The notes: generated by a model from the sequence alone, not told the origin. 64,000 bases of DNA from Aureobasidium sp. EXF-3400 (GCA_024195585.1 SWBL01000205.1:1-64000), one strand, 5' to 3'; shown: positions 36,056 through 47,290, counted from the stretch's first letter. Numbers and translations: made by a program.

Positions 36056-36977
36056 GCAGTTGGGACCAAATGACAAGTCCAAAATCGAGTCTCTTGGATA
36101 TTTACGTACATTGTTTTCAATCTCGCTTGCATTTGCTGATTCCCTGGTTGTTCTTACTCGGTCTGTCTGTATAGCTGTTATGTGGCACATAAGTGCATGA
36201 AGAGTTTACATCAAGATGGCAAAGACTGAAGAACAACAAAGAAAGGAAGTGATGATGGAAGTCTAGCAAGACAAAAAGACAGGGAGTGTCTAGGGGCGAC
36301 ATATGGCCTCATGCATCAATGGTTCACGAATACCAGCATTTCGAAAGTTATGGACGTGTCTCGCATTGACAGCACATAGCACAGTGTTCAGAGAGATTGT
36401 CTTAGTACCTCTTTTGTAGCCTTTCCGTCAATCTAATTTATACCCTTTTATTGTTCGATTCCTTCTATGCTCCCGCTGCTTGAAGACTTTGTGAGGATGA
36501 AATGTGCTAGAGTGGACTGGGCCAGATTTCCAGCTATGCGAACACATATGCACGAGGAGGAGAAGGCTCTCGTATTGCTGGTTGTCGAGTTACACGAATC
36601 GCGGACATAAGCGACGGTGAATCTTATGGCTGAGGTTTGCCAGGAGGACGGCTGGAGCGCCAAGATTCGATGATGACCGAAATGTGGGAGGAAGTCGCAG
36701 TCGACTTGTGGGAAGCTGCTCTTGCCTAGGATCTTCTCTTTCTATCCGCTTTGTCAGGCAGCAGAACCTTGGACCCGACTGCTCCTTTCCAGCGTAAATC
36801 AGAATCGACTCGAAAGCATCAACATCGGCCGAGTCTCCATCGACACCCCACGACTCACGAGAAAAAGACCCGTCTCGGAACCTGCGTTAACTCCGAAACG
36901 CGATCGCGCGCATACAAGACAGCCATACCATCTTTCAAGCAGTCGTCAGCTTGTCGCGCAGCCGTGCCGTCGCTGTC
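36056..36977. other. intergenic region between TUP1 and the Zn2Cys6 gene
   Basis: It holds the TUP1 3' end and the promoter/leader of the downstream regulator. I see no gene. Confidence 0.5.
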
Positions 36978-39778
36978 ATGACGCCTACACCCCCCACGAC
37001 CAATTCTTCGACCGGCGCATCTCCCGATAATGGCCAATTTCGCGTGGTGCGCAAGAGAAACCGAATCCCTCTCTCATGTGGTCCTTGTAGACACAGAAAG
37101 TGAGTCTTCTCGCAGAGAACTTGGTTACAGACATCTGACTTCTGGTGGAGGCTGAAATGTAATCGTGGACACCCTTGCGACAACTGCACCAAGCGCGGCG
37201 ACACTAGCTCATGTGTCTATGCCTCTCCCAGCGCGCGTAAGAAGCCCGGCATCCACCATGTACCCACCGGCACCCCAGACGACATGCAGAATCGCATCGA
37301 TCGACTCGAGAGTCTGGTCCTGTCGCTCATGACCAACGGCACCCAGGCTGCTGGTCCTTCCGCTGCACACGCTGCCATCAACTCGAGCAGGAGTAACAGT
37401 CTTGGTACATCCATCAGCATGCCCTTGGATCCCCACAGAGACAGCATCAGAGAAGTTGAAGGAGAAGACAGCGATATCAACGACGTTGCTCAAGATATTG
37501 GTATCATGAAGATTGACGGCGCCAAAGCCTTCTTCGTGCCAGATGCGCATTGGTACGCCATTCTGTCGGATATTGCTGAGGTCAAAAACTACTTTGCCAG
37601 TCACAAAGAGCAATACCAAGAACAGTTCAGGAAGGTCGAGGCCTCGAAACAGGACGATGCCTCGGGCTCGTTCCTGTTCAAAGGACCCAGGCTGAACAAC
37701 AAGGCCGAAATTCTCGTTACATTGCCCGACAAGAACGCTGTTGATGATTTGGTAAAGCGCTACTTCCAATCATACGATCCAGCCGTCCGTAAGTATATGC
37801 TACAAACGCTTTGCTGTTCTCTTTGGAAGCTAACTGTACCAGACATTATTCATGGCCCGACGTTTCAAGGGCAATACGACAGACACTGGCAGAACCCTAA
37901 TGAGACCCCTGTCACCTTCCTCGCGCTGCTATACGGCATGATGACCCTCGCGCTACAATCGTACACTAGAGCAGGCGACGAGCCACCGGAGTATCAGGGT
38001 AGATCGCATGACCTGTCCGTCTCCTTCAAGCGACTCACAGCGCAATGTATTGTGCTTGCAGATATCACTCAGCCAATGCCACAATTGGTTGAAGCCCTTA
38101 TACTACACATACAGGCCGAGCACAGTAGCAGCAATGATGCCGAAACTGGCATTCTCTTGCTTGTCAACTTGTGCACCCGCCTGGCAATGCGTATGGGTTA
38201 TCATAGAGACTCTGGCCCGTACCCTAACGTTTCGCCATTCACTGCCGAGATGAGACGACGGGTTTGGGCCTTTGTTCGCCAGGCTGATTTGCTCTTCTCT
38301 TGCCAATTTGGTCTCCCTCCCACTGTTCGTCCCGACGCCACTGACTCTGATCTTCCGCACAACATATTTGATGATGAGTTCACAGAGGACATGAAGTTGT
38401 TGCCTCCTTCCAGACCAGAGTCGGAGGTCACTCCAGCATCATACATGATCGCCAAGGCTCGGCTGATATCGTGTTTTGGCCAGATTGTTGAGCGCATCCA
38501 ATCAGTGACATCGCCTCCGGCCTACGAGGAGATCATGAAATTAGATGCCCAGCTTCGTGAGGCTCGTACTCAGATTCCGCCTCATCTTCAGATGAAGCCT
38601 CCTTCGGAACTGGCTACGGTTGCACCCAACCTCATCATGCAAACATACGCTTTGGAGTTGATCTATCTCAAGTCGCAATGCATGTTGCACCGCAAATTCA
38701 TCGCTAGAGGACGTGACTCGCCACGTTACGCATACTCCAGACGAACTTGCATTGATGCCTCGATGGAGATGCTCAACCATCAAGCTACCCTGTACTTGGA
38801 GTCACGGGATGGGGGCAAGCTGCGTTCGGTGAAGTGGTCCATCTCTTCACTCACGACCCACGACTTTTTGCTTGCAGCCATGATTGTGTGTCTCGACCTT
38901 TACCACACCTCGGAGTCCGACCGAAGTGTGATCAAGACATCTTCATCAAACCCGTCATCTCCATTGAATGGAGATGTGTGGACGCAAGACCGAAGAGAAC
39001 AGATGATCATTGCGCTCCAACACTGCGCTTCGATCTGGGAAAGTCTGCGAGATAAGAGCATGGAAGCTTACAAAGCATCCACGCAGCTTCGCGTCATGTT
39101 GGGCAAACTGAAGGCACAGGAACAGCAACAGACGTCAATGGTTGGCAGCAGAGAGCAGCAAATGCGCAGCACGAACCAATATGGCATGCGTAACCATTCC
39201 TTTGGTGCCTTCCCCAACGGTCAAGTATCTGATCTCGTTGAAGACGAAGTTCCACCTGAACACTCTGCTGCGATGACCCTGGGACTGCTGTCTTCTGGAG
39301 GCGTTAGTCCTAATGCTGGATTTGCCTCGAATGCTCCTGGCTCGTTGGGCATGGAAACGCGTGGATTCCCAGCTAGTATGGCCGGTTTGCTCAATGAGCC
39401 TATGGCTGAGCGTACGGGATTGACACCGCAGTATGGTGGTGTGGATGTTAATGGCGCACAAGCTGTCCAAGGTGCTGCATCTCCTTTCACGCAGCTTTTT
39501 GGTGGCGCCGCACCAGAAGTAGATTGGGTACGTCTTGTATCTTGACATTAATATCCTCGATAATGACTAACTTGGAACAGGGTGCCTGGGACTCGTATGT
39601 TCAAGGAGAACCCATGCAGATGTGGTCAATGAACCTTGAAGTAAACCCACTGGACAGCCAACAAGCTCAACAACAGCAAGCGCAACAACAGGCACAACAG
39701 CAGTTGGCTCAACAGGCACAGCAAGCGAGCATGAACAACATGTTTATGGGTCCAGCGGGCGCAGCCAATATGATGTAA
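36978..39778 (+). CDS. Zn2Cys6 transcription factor with fungal_trans domain
   Basis: Exons 36978..37099, 37151..37788, 37843..39527 and 39581..39778 encode 880 residues. The zinc cluster has Cys34, 37, 44, 50, 53 and 62 (CGPCRHRKLKCNRGHPCDNC), split by intron 1 before LKC. A short coiled coil (MQNRIDRLESLVLSL) suggests dimerisation. The fungal-specific regulatory domain covers about 200-600, including ETGILLLVNLCTRLAMRMG and FTAEMRRRVWAFVRQADLLF. The C-terminus is Gln-rich (residues about 840-865), a possible activation region. It is presumably a nuclear DNA-binding regulator; target genes cannot be inferred from the neighbours. Intron 2 (54 bp) has no stop and is a multiple of three, so retention would insert 18 residues. 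Confidence 0.9.
39660..39729 (+). repeat. CAA/CAG-rich polyglutamine-coding tract
   Basis: Interrupted CAA/CAG/GCA/GCG codons encode a Gln/Ala repeat (QQAQQQQAQQQAQQQLAQQ) in the last exon of the Zn2Cys6 regulator. Mixed CAA and CAG codons imply a selected protein repeat more than simple slippage. Confidence 0.7.
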
Positions 39779-40010
39779 AAAGAAGCAATGAATGGGACTA
39801 ACGCGACGAACGAATTAGGGAGTAAAATGCGGGAAAAGATAACATCAGGCGTTCTTGTGAAGGCTGGCTGTGTTTGTTGCTTGGGAGGCTGCAACTCGAT
39901 CGCAAAAGTTGGTTGAGTGGCTATGAAGAAGAAATCGTTTGACATTCGTGGCTATAGTTATTGTTTTAAGCAGGCGATTGCTTTTGTTGAACCAAGCAGA
40001 GTTATTTCGA

Positions 40011-40584
40011 CTAGTTTGGGTACCCATTCTTGTCAACAGGGTTGGCGGGACCTCCTCTCTGACCCAGAACGCCGGCAACGTCAACTTCCTCTTTTTTCTG
40101 TGATTTGATCTCGTCCCTAGCCTCCTTTTGCTCTTCCTTCTTGCGGTCCAAGTCAGAAGCCAGGTCGGGCGCTGCTCCAGAGGCTCCCGGCTTTTTGTCG
40201 ACGACATCAGCTACCTTGCCTTCACCCGGGGCAGCCATCTGTTGGGCGTCAAGTTCTTGGTTCCTGCCAACGGATTCGTGTGTTTCGCCCTTGGTCTCTT
40301 CGCCAGGGGGAGCACCACGGATGCCGCGAGCTACTGAGGTGGGGGTGGCCTCGGATTGAGAGTGTGCTTGCTCTGCGGGGATACGCTTGTCGCTGTCGTG
40401 TGTTAGTTGGAGGAAGGGAAGAGTCAATGGATCAGGTTGCGAGATACATTGCGGCAGAGTCATCTTGTTGGTTTGCTTGGGCCTTTTCTGCGGGCTCTTT
40501 GGTGGCAGGATTGCCAGCAGTAGTGTATGCTGCGTCCAAGTTGGGCTGCGAAGGACCCTTGGGATCGAGGCCGGAGGAAGACAT
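40011..40584 (-). CDS. hydrophilic, probably disordered protein of unknown function
   Basis: Exons 40584..40448 and 40392..40011 encode 172 residues. It has no hydrophobic segment and is rich in Ala, Gln, Glu, Lys, Asp and Pro, with KKEEQKEARDEIKSQKKEE likely helical and a distinctive end GGPANPVDKNGYPN. The start MSSSGLDPKGPSQPNLDAAY has a good ATG context, and the intron has a GTATCT donor and a GACAG acceptor. The composition resembles hydrophilin or stress-type fungal proteins, but I do not recognise a named family. It is divergent from the NAD(P)HX dehydratase gene, with 341 bp between start codons. Confidence 0.7.
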
Positions 40585-40925
40585 TGTGATGTTGTGAAAG
40601 TGGTCTGAGTGTGTACGGTTGGACTTTACGAGACTATGGCAGCAATTGAATGTATTTTTCTCGAGAATATAGCAGGGAACGTAATAGAAGGGCTACTCTT
40701 TCCTGATAAGAAGAGCAGCAAGCTGTTGGTCGTCGTCGCGCTGGCGGTTTCGTCCCGCGTGCATCGTCATGCTTCCCCACACAAACACCACCAGCGACGT
40801 CATGGCTCATCATGAGCTCGAGATTGTCTACCGCGTACAAAGACCTCTTCTTCTCACTCATTTTTCACTTAACTCTGCTCAATCTGAAATTCACACAATC
40901 TCACACATCATAACACACCTTCACA
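40585..40925. other. divergent intergenic region
   Basis: Compact shared promoter region of the disordered protein and NAD(P)HX dehydratase genes, with a CA/CT-rich leader on the right side. Confidence 0.55.
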
Positions 40926-41944
40926 ATGGCATCTCGCAAGGAAATCATTAGCAAGATCTACAAGATCGTCCCTCCCATGCTCGAGAGCTTCCACAAGGGT
41001 ATTTCGAATCTCGTCCAAAACTCTACACGAAACTCAATTAACTTTTTTATCTAACAGGTCAGCTCGGCCGTGTGGCTGTCATTGGTGGTAGCGAGGACTA
41101 CACTGGTGCTCCCTACTTTTCCGGTATGGCCTCTGCAAAGCTGGGTGCCGACATGTCACATGTCATCTGCGAGCCTGGCGCCGGCCAGGTCATCAAGACC
41201 TACTCGCCCAACCTGATGGTCCACCCCTACATGCGTCAGAGCAAGAACATGAAGGAGGGCGAGACCATTGACAACATCTCGAAGACTGTCGTTGAGATGC
41301 TGAACCGTCTGCACGTTGTTGTCATTGGTCCTGGTCTTGGTCGCGATGAGGCCATGCAAGAGACTTGTGCCCGTGTTATCACTGAGGCTCGCAAGAAGGG
41401 TATTCCTTTCATCGTCGATGCCGACGGTCTGTTCATCATTCAGAACAGACCCGAGTTGGTCGAGGGCTGCACCGAGTGTATCCTCACACCCAACGTTGTC
41501 GAGTTTGGCCGTCTGGCAAAGGCAAAGGGCATCGACCCCAATGGTGACCCCACCAAGCTGTGCGAGGAGTTGGCCAAGGCATTCGGCGGTCCTACCATCA
41601 TTCAGAAGGGTGCCAAGGACTACATCTCCAACGGCAAGGTCACCTTCGTCAACGACAACGAGGGCGGTCTCAAGCGTTCCGGTGGTCAAGGTGACACCCT
41701 GACCGGTTCTCTTGCAACTCTTCTCGCCTACAGAAAGGCCTACCACGAAAAGCTCTGGGACCACGAGAACGACCTGTCCGAGCCCGAGACTCTGGCTCTG
41801 GTTGCTTACGGTGGCAGTGCCATCACAAGAGAGTGCTCGCGCCTCGCATACAAGGAGAAGGGTCGTTCGCTGCAGGCTGGCGACTTGACCGAGCACGTCC
41901 ACACTGCCTTCCTCAACACAATTGGCGAGAAGACAAAGATCTGA
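40926..41944 (+). CDS. NNR2: ATP-dependent (S)-NAD(P)H-hydrate dehydratase
   Basis: Exons 40926..40998 and 41058..41944 encode 319 residues of ribokinase-like YjeF C-terminal (CARKD/NAXD) type. Diagnostic blocks are [46 protein letters not shown] and [17 protein letters not shown] with the catalytic Asp. It repairs hydrated NADH and NADPH using ATP, in cytosol and possibly mitochondria. It corresponds to yeast YKL151C. The intron (40999..41057) has a GTATTT donor and a CTAACAG 3' end. The long antisense frame is a shadow. Confidence 0.94.
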
Positions 41945-43260
41945 GCATGTCGCCTGTAATGACTTTGACGGCTTGATACACAAAATATCCCATTTACCCT
42001 TATTGTAATGTAGCGTTCGTATCATGAAGAGAAATGATCATGACCTTTCTTACCCAGCATCGATTTCGCCTTCCTGTATAAAAGTTGTGCAAAGTTTGTG
42101 CAGTGCTAAACGAGCATAAGGCCTAGTGCCACTGCTGGAGCTGCTTTTCGGATAAAGTTGATCACAGTCCTACAATATATTTCGGTCTCCCTTGACATGC
42201 CAATCGCTATCTGTTCTGTGTGGGTCTGAAAACATGTTCGTTGAAGATTGTGGTTGTTGTCGCACTATCGCATAGCAGAGATGAACGTGATACCAGCATC
42301 TGAACTTTGGCTGTACGCGGCGATGTTCTATAGTCGATAGACCTCGACCGAGCCATATCTCGAGGATATTTCAAGCACCTTAGTTCTTCAGATAGTTATG
42401 CCATGTATTCGAAGGTGCAGCTAATTAGGGATTTGGACTTGTAGTGTGGTGAACAAGCCATTGACAGTTGGAGCAGGGTCACCACCTCAGCAACGGCTGA
42501 GACCTTGGGAGCGGCGCCGTTGAGGCTCTGTGATCTATACGACCGAAGAGCCTCAGGATACATCAATGTTATCGCGCGGTGCACACGCTGATTCTCTGTG
42601 CAACCAGTCAATACGTGCGTAGTACTTTCTTTGATCGCAACAGTCTGCGATCCTCGGAGTAGGTCCGACGAGCTCTTGACGCTCCAGGAAAAGGCCATTT
42701 CGTGCTTTGCCCTAATGAGGACGTAGAGGCTCCATATCGCGATGCTCAACGGCCTTGAGCAGCATCTTAGGCGCGTCACTATGCAGTCAAGTTCCTGCCA
42801 ACAGTGGGAAACTAAAGCCAAGAGGTGAGGTTTAGGAGTGCAGATCGTGGAGAAAAGTCCTTTAACACGTTGATCCTAAAGAGAATAGTGGAACCGTAGG
42901 TACGGTCCGTCAACTCACCATCAATGACCGTAAGACGTTTTCGGGCGGTCCTCGACTTGCAAGCTTGTATGATCAGCGAAGAAACCATCGAAACCCGGTG
43001 GTGGGCTTGTAGAGCAAAGAAAAGACACGGTGCCCTTCGGGTGCAAATGATCCTGGTTTGATGACGCTTCAGGCTGATCGACGATTCCGACATGCGAACA
43101 GCTGAGGTGTGTCCGTGGATTAAAAGGTGCACATCCCCATGTTTCTCGCTCGCGTAGGGTATCGAACATAGTTACTCGACTCTTCCCACTCTACACACCA
43201 CCGGCTGCCTAGCTGCCACCAATCAAGATTTCAAATAAGAACAGGAACAAGAATAAGAAA
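41945..43260. other. intergenic region of 1.3 kb
   Basis: Minus-strand frames at 42396-42821 and 42812-43132 abut but show no recognised domain, signal or consistent splice sites, so I do not call them. The right end holds the promoter of the 81-residue protein gene. Confidence 0.45.
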
Positions 43261-43574
43261 ATGGCCGACAAGGTGTACGTTAGAACTTGCTCACCATCCA
43301 GAGCTTTAGGTATAGGTAGATACTGATTTGAGAACATTGCAGTACCCAGAATGCACCCGATGTCGCAAAGGAGCCATTGCCAACTGGTCGCAACCCACTC
43401 AACGGCAACCCAGGCAACGCATTGAGCCAGCGCAGCCCCACGGACACCCAAGCAGGCGAAGACGGCAAGAAGACAGGAGATTCCAGCCTGAAGATCAAGA
43501 TCGAGCTGGATTTGGACGTCGAGGTCCACCTTACTGCGAGAATCAAGGGTGATATTACCATTGGTCTTTTGTAG
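43261..43574 (+). CDS. small conserved fungal protein with LKIKIELDLDVEVHLTARIKG motif
   Basis: Two exons (43261..43274 and 43343..43574) encode 81 residues. The N-terminal half is polar and probably disordered (MADKVTQNAPDVAKEPLPTG); the C-terminal 30 residues form alternating hydrophobic/charged strands ending GDITIGLL. Similar short proteins ending in LKIKLELDLDVEV..GDITIGLL are, as I recall, widespread in filamentous ascomycetes and have no assigned function. The 14-nt first exon joins with a GTACGT donor and a TTGCAG acceptor. Confidence 0.8.
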
Positions 43575-43924
43575 AGCATGTTTTTGAAACCAATAATGAT
43601 TGAAGAACGGAAACTATACATGATGGAGGATAGCGGCTTGTAGATATCACGAACTCTAATTTTGAAGACACTGAACAACTTTGCGCATTTCACGAACATC
43701 CGCTAAGACCACAGATCAAGTGATTATGCGTGACTATATCGAACGAGCTAAAGGCGTCCATCATGCGAAATCATTTCAAGCAAATGACATCACGGAGATT
43801 TCGCGGGCACGAAAAAACCGTATTTGCGGGTTGCGACTCGAGCAGGTACATAAACAGACCTTGGGAACCTCCACAGTGACAGCTGTCCCTCGACGCCCAG
43901 AAGTCGATACCTCCATCTGGATCT
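43575..43924. other. short intergenic region
   Basis: It lies between two co-oriented genes. Nothing is recognisable beyond presumed 3' and 5' untranslated sequence. Confidence 0.5.
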
Positions 43925-45025
43925 ATGGTCTTTGGGATTCTCACAGCCGTTGCGGCATGTCCTGCCATCATCGGCACGACCGAGGCCATCCGACAAGGAC
44001 AACGTCAAAATGCTCGCGAAGAACACCGAGGACGAAAATCGAACTTGACAATCGCTTTGCCGGTCAGGAACTCCTACAGCGAACAATTCGATGGTGCGAT
44101 GGTCGTGTTGAAGGATAAAAAGTTGTACATCGACACGAACCACAGCAGACTTGGCGTCAACATGGCTCATCCTTTTTCGGGATATTATCTACCTGTACCA
44201 TGGATAGGCGACGCGTGGAAGAAAGCAGGTTTCAGGAATGGCGAAGGAATGGTTACTACTATTAGCGATGATCCACCCTTCTTGAATTGGGTCTATCTGG
44301 ACAAAGATACATATGAGGTCAAATATGGTATACGTGTCGAAGCGGAACCCCATCTTGTTGGCCCTTGGGACTGTACTCCTATTGACCGCCGTTTGACTTT
44401 CGAGGGGTGGGAAGGGTTCGTAATCGTACAAGAAGACGAAGAAAACGACCTCTGGGCACTGTATTTCGATCGCGACGATGACGGCTTGCGAGGCGAAGGC
44501 AAAGTCGGCACACAAGGCAAGAGAATGCTTCTGGCCGAGGTCTCGAGAAAAGAGATGCGAAGAACAAAGTTGACCTCGGACGAGGAAAGAATCACACGAA
44601 TTCGCGAGCAAGCAGATAAGGAAAAGAAGCGAGCGCAAGCAGAACTGGAAGTCACGCCAATCGCACCTGCAGAGGAAGAGGCACCACCTAACCCAGGGTC
44701 ACAATCTGCAACCAGCACTGCGATCGAGATACCGAAGCCCGAAACCAAGACCCCTGAAACTCATGATGACACTATAAGCACACCTATCGAACAAGGTCTT
44801 TCCAAGTCTCTCGATTCTTTGCACATTGGATACAACAGCAAGATCTTGAGTACAGATCCTAGGACAGAGCAAAATGAAGCCCAATCCAGAGCAGGACTAA
44901 CAAGTCACCACGACAATAACTCGAGTGAATCCGTCTATCAGGAGTCCTTACAGTCGTCAAGCTCGTTTCACACCGCCAGCTATGAGATGTCTTCTGAGAC
45001 TCAAACTACTACTACAACCTGGTGA
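43925..45025 (+). CDS. conserved fungal protein of unknown function
   Basis: Single exon, 366 residues. The N-terminus MVFGILTAVAACPAIIGTTEAI is hydrophobic and could be a signal anchor. A globular region (about 35-205) includes FDGAMVVLKDKKLYIDT, HPFSGYYLPVPW, ISDDPPFLNWVYLDKDTYEVKYG, PHLVGPWDCTPIDRRLTFEGWEGF and DLWALYFDRDDDGL. A basic coiled stretch (SRKEMRRTKLTSDEERITRIREQADKEKKRAQ) and a Ser/Thr-rich disordered tail follow. I recall close homologues across Pezizomycotina, all unnamed. The aromatic-rich fold suggests binding, but no catalytic motif is visible. Confidence 0.8.
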   Translation: MVFGILTAVAACPAIIGTTEAIRQGQRQNAREEHRGRKSNLTIALPVRNSYSEQFDGAMVVLKDKKLYIDTNHSRLGVNMAHPFSGYYLPVPWIGDAWKKAGFRNGEGMVTTISDDPPFLNWVYLDKDTYEVKYGIRVEAEPHLVGPWDCTPIDRRLTFEGWEGFVIVQEDEENDLWALYFDRDDDGLRGEGKVGTQGKRMLLAEVSRKEMRRTKLTSDEERITRIREQADKEKKRAQAELEVTPIAPAEEEAPPNPGSQSATSTAIEIPKPETKTPETHDDTISTPIEQGLSKSLDSLHIGYNSKILSTDPRTEQNEAQSRAGLTSHHDNNSSESVYQESLQSSSSFHTASYEMSSETQTTTTTW

Positions 45026-45632
45026 CAGATTGACGATCCGGGATCGAAGGACCGTGACCTTCTCGCTCATAATAGGCCATCAAGCTAGCTGTGGAACCAT
45101 ACGGTCGTTTTGCCATAGTTGACCTCGGGGGGAACCCGGCACAAGGCGAAGTTGGTTCATCAAAATCGAAGTGGCGGTCGATTTACAGCATCTATATGGC
45201 ATACTGGTCTTGGGAGCGCTTGCCTCGCTCATCGTGATACGTTTCTGGTAGAATTGCCAACAGGCCTAACCATTTCCTCCTCAGGTTCGCACCTTCCCAA
45301 ATCACCTGCAACAAGATCCTTTCGTACGTAAAAGTTTCGATAAGGCAGAATTTATGTCAGGCGCTATTCGACAATCTATACCAATTTCCACCGTGCGCGG
45401 CCACCAAGCTTCATTCGGTATGCAGCCAAGGCAAACTCGTATATAAGACCATACTTGGCTTGGGCACAAGCTTCTGCAATAGTCTAGACCGCTCACTTCT
45501 GATAAGAACAAGCGAGATACTTAGATCAGAAAGTCGCCAGTTGACATAGGAAAGTCTTTGCAATTCAACTTTTACCCTCCACAACTTGCCAACACAAACC
45601 TCACCATTTCTCAGAAACACAAAAAAATAACA
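45026..45632. other. intergenic region upstream of the Cys-rich protein gene
   Basis: It contains a TATA box at 45440 (listed separately). No gene. Confidence 0.5.
45440..45446 (+). promoter_or_regulatory. possible TATA box
   Basis: TATATAA lies 193 bp before the chosen start of the Cys-rich protein gene, supporting transcription of that otherwise anonymous frame. Confidence 0.4.
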
Positions 45633-46034
45633 ATGAATTCGACCACGATCAATTCAAACATGACCAACTCAACCTCCAAATGTCCTGACTTTCTCGAAAG
45701 CCCACCCAACATGACAACCTTCAGCTTCTGCGCTCTAGGCTCCTGCGGCAACAACACAGCCATCATGTCTCTCTGCTGCAACGGCGCTCAAATTGTGCCT
45801 TACTACTACGACTCTGGCTTCCCTGATCCGCACAACGAGATATTTGGCAATGCTTCATGGTGTCATGTTAGCAATGAGTCTAGCCTGGCTTGGAGCAATT
45901 GTGTCTCGTCACATGGTGGACAGGGTGGCATGTGTGGCTTCTCCAAGGGGAATGGTGCAGGGAGAATGTCGAGTGAGCTTGGTGGTATGATGGGATTGGT
46001 GGGATTGGTTGTGCTCATGTATGCTATGCTTTGA
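45633..46034 (+). CDS. small Cys-rich, sequon-rich protein with hydrophobic C-terminus (unknown)
   Basis: The frame opens at 45558, but ATG 45633 (context AACAATGAA) is preferred, giving 133 residues. There are eight cysteines (CPDF, CALGSC, CC, CHV, CVS, CGF) and several N-glycosylation sequons (NST, NMT, NNT, NAS, NES). The last 20 residues (LGGMMGLVGLVVLMYAML) are hydrophobic, preceded by a small-residue stretch (GNGAGRMSS), the layout of a GPI-anchor signal or a tail anchor. No N-terminal signal peptide is visible from either start, which conflicts with the secretory features unless the first exon is missing. I do not recognise the family. Confidence 0.65.
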   Translation: MNSTTINSNMTNSTSKCPDFLESPPNMTTFSFCALGSCGNNTAIMSLCCNGAQIVPYYYDSGFPDPHNEIFGNASWCHVSNESSLAWSNCVSSHGGQGGMCGFSKGNGAGRMSSELGGMMGLVGLVVLMYAML

Positions 46035-47039
46035 GTGTGTGGAACATGATGTTATCAGGATTGGAAGCTGCAAATATCTTCAAATCTGCCCAAGGAGCGT
46101 CCATTTTCGCGCAGGCTCGATTCGGACGCACTCGCTTCGCAGTGCGACAATCTCGGTCTGCTGCTATTTTACCTTATCATCGAGCTCCAAATAACTTGTA
46201 TGGTTTGGTTGGCGAACGTACGCCTGTATACCAAGAGTTGTTGGATCTTGGTGGAACCATCTCGTAGACAATCCAAAGTCGATCCCTATAAGATATGCTC
46301 ACGTTTACGTGTTTCAAGATGACGACTATATTGCTGCTTGTTGTAGATATACGAACCAAAAACGAAAGTTGTTGCCTCGAAGCAGAAAACGTAGGGATGG
46401 TGAGTAGGATAATGGAGTCGGATATGGACTATTATATGTTTATATATATATATATATTTGTGCGAGCGGCGGCTGAGCATATGATGCCACGTTCACCTGA
46501 GGACTCGCAGAGAAATGTGTCAGGGGCGGTTCATTCTTCAGGAAAAAAAGTATCCTGTCGTTAGTGTCAGGAACATATCAGGGCAAGATGTCAAACAAGT
46601 ACAAAAACAAGAACAAAAAAGCAGATGCCGTGAGCGACTAGATAAACGAATGACTAATCAAACGATGGTTCCAAACGAACGACCAAGAATCGGGTGCGTT
46701 ACCACTACACCACCACGGCTTTTTTTGCTTGTTGGCAGTCACCAGAAAAGCTGCAATATAATGTTTGATGGTTAGAGTAGCGTGAAGGAGTTGGTATGAG
46801 CAAGTTTAGGAAGGTGGGTCATGAGGCTCCCGACATCGAGCGAAGCGGACTTCGGACTCAGAGCATCATAAATGCACATTATAGTGATCCAAATACGAAG
46901 GGACAGCATGGCCGGGAGCGATGAAGAAAAAGGGAATGCATATTGTGAGATGCATGGAGTAAATCTAGGGAATGTTGACGAAGAGCAGCGCTTCCAACCT
47001 GCAGTACCACCCTTTCCGATGTTTCGCAAGTCGAAAGTG
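46035..47039. other. intergenic region of 1.0 kb with AT microsatellite
   Basis: It lies between the 3' ends of the Cys-rich gene and the Hsp70-like gene. It contains a (TA)n run at 46441-46457 and no gene that I can support. Confidence 0.5.
46441..46457. repeat. (TA)n microsatellite
   Basis: An uninterrupted run of about eight TA units lies in non-coding sequence between convergent genes. Confidence 0.8.
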
Positions 47040-47290
47040 CTATGAGCTGCGCTTGAAAGGCCACCACCACTTTTGCTGTCCTGTCTGGTTGGTTTTTGGA
47101 ACCCACCATTTGAACTGTTCGTCCCACTCCCACGTCAGTTCATCTTCTAAGCGCCTCTGGCAAGTCTGCGCAACGGCTCTGGAGCCAGCGAATAGCGGGT
47201 GGTGTAGTCTTGCTCGCTTGTCGCTTTGAGTCTTGAGATTTTCATAGTTGCTGCCGAAGACTTGCAGCAGTACCTCGTGCAAGCCTGCGT
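47040..47290 (-). pseudogene. out-of-frame 3' part of the Hsp70-like gene
   Basis: Read in the frame shifted by one base from the main reading frame, this stretch gives GLHEVLLQVFGSNYENL, then HHPLFAGSRAVAQTCQRRLEDE and a Trp/Lys-rich end (WWVPKTNQTGQQKWWWPFKRSS) before a stop at 47040. The first parts match what follows the adenosine loop in Hsp70-like fungal proteins, so it belongs to the gene above. There is no room for an intron at the junction. The break may be a real mutation or a homopolymer sequencing error. Confidence 0.55.

Noticed and set aside
41156..42025. 289-codon minus-strand frame opposite NAD(P)HX dehydratase
   Set aside because: Shadow frame with Leu/Val/Asp bias caused by the codon usage of the real gene.
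42396..43132. Two abutting minus-strand frames in the 1.3-kb spacer
   Set aside because: No recognised homology, inconsistent frames and no convincing splice junction.
47147..47290. Main-frame C-terminus of the Hsp70-like gene (TQACTRYCCKSSAATMKISR and onward)
   Set aside because: It is unlike the rest of the protein, whereas the frame shifted by one base gives family-like sequence, so this tail is probably an artefact of the frame break.
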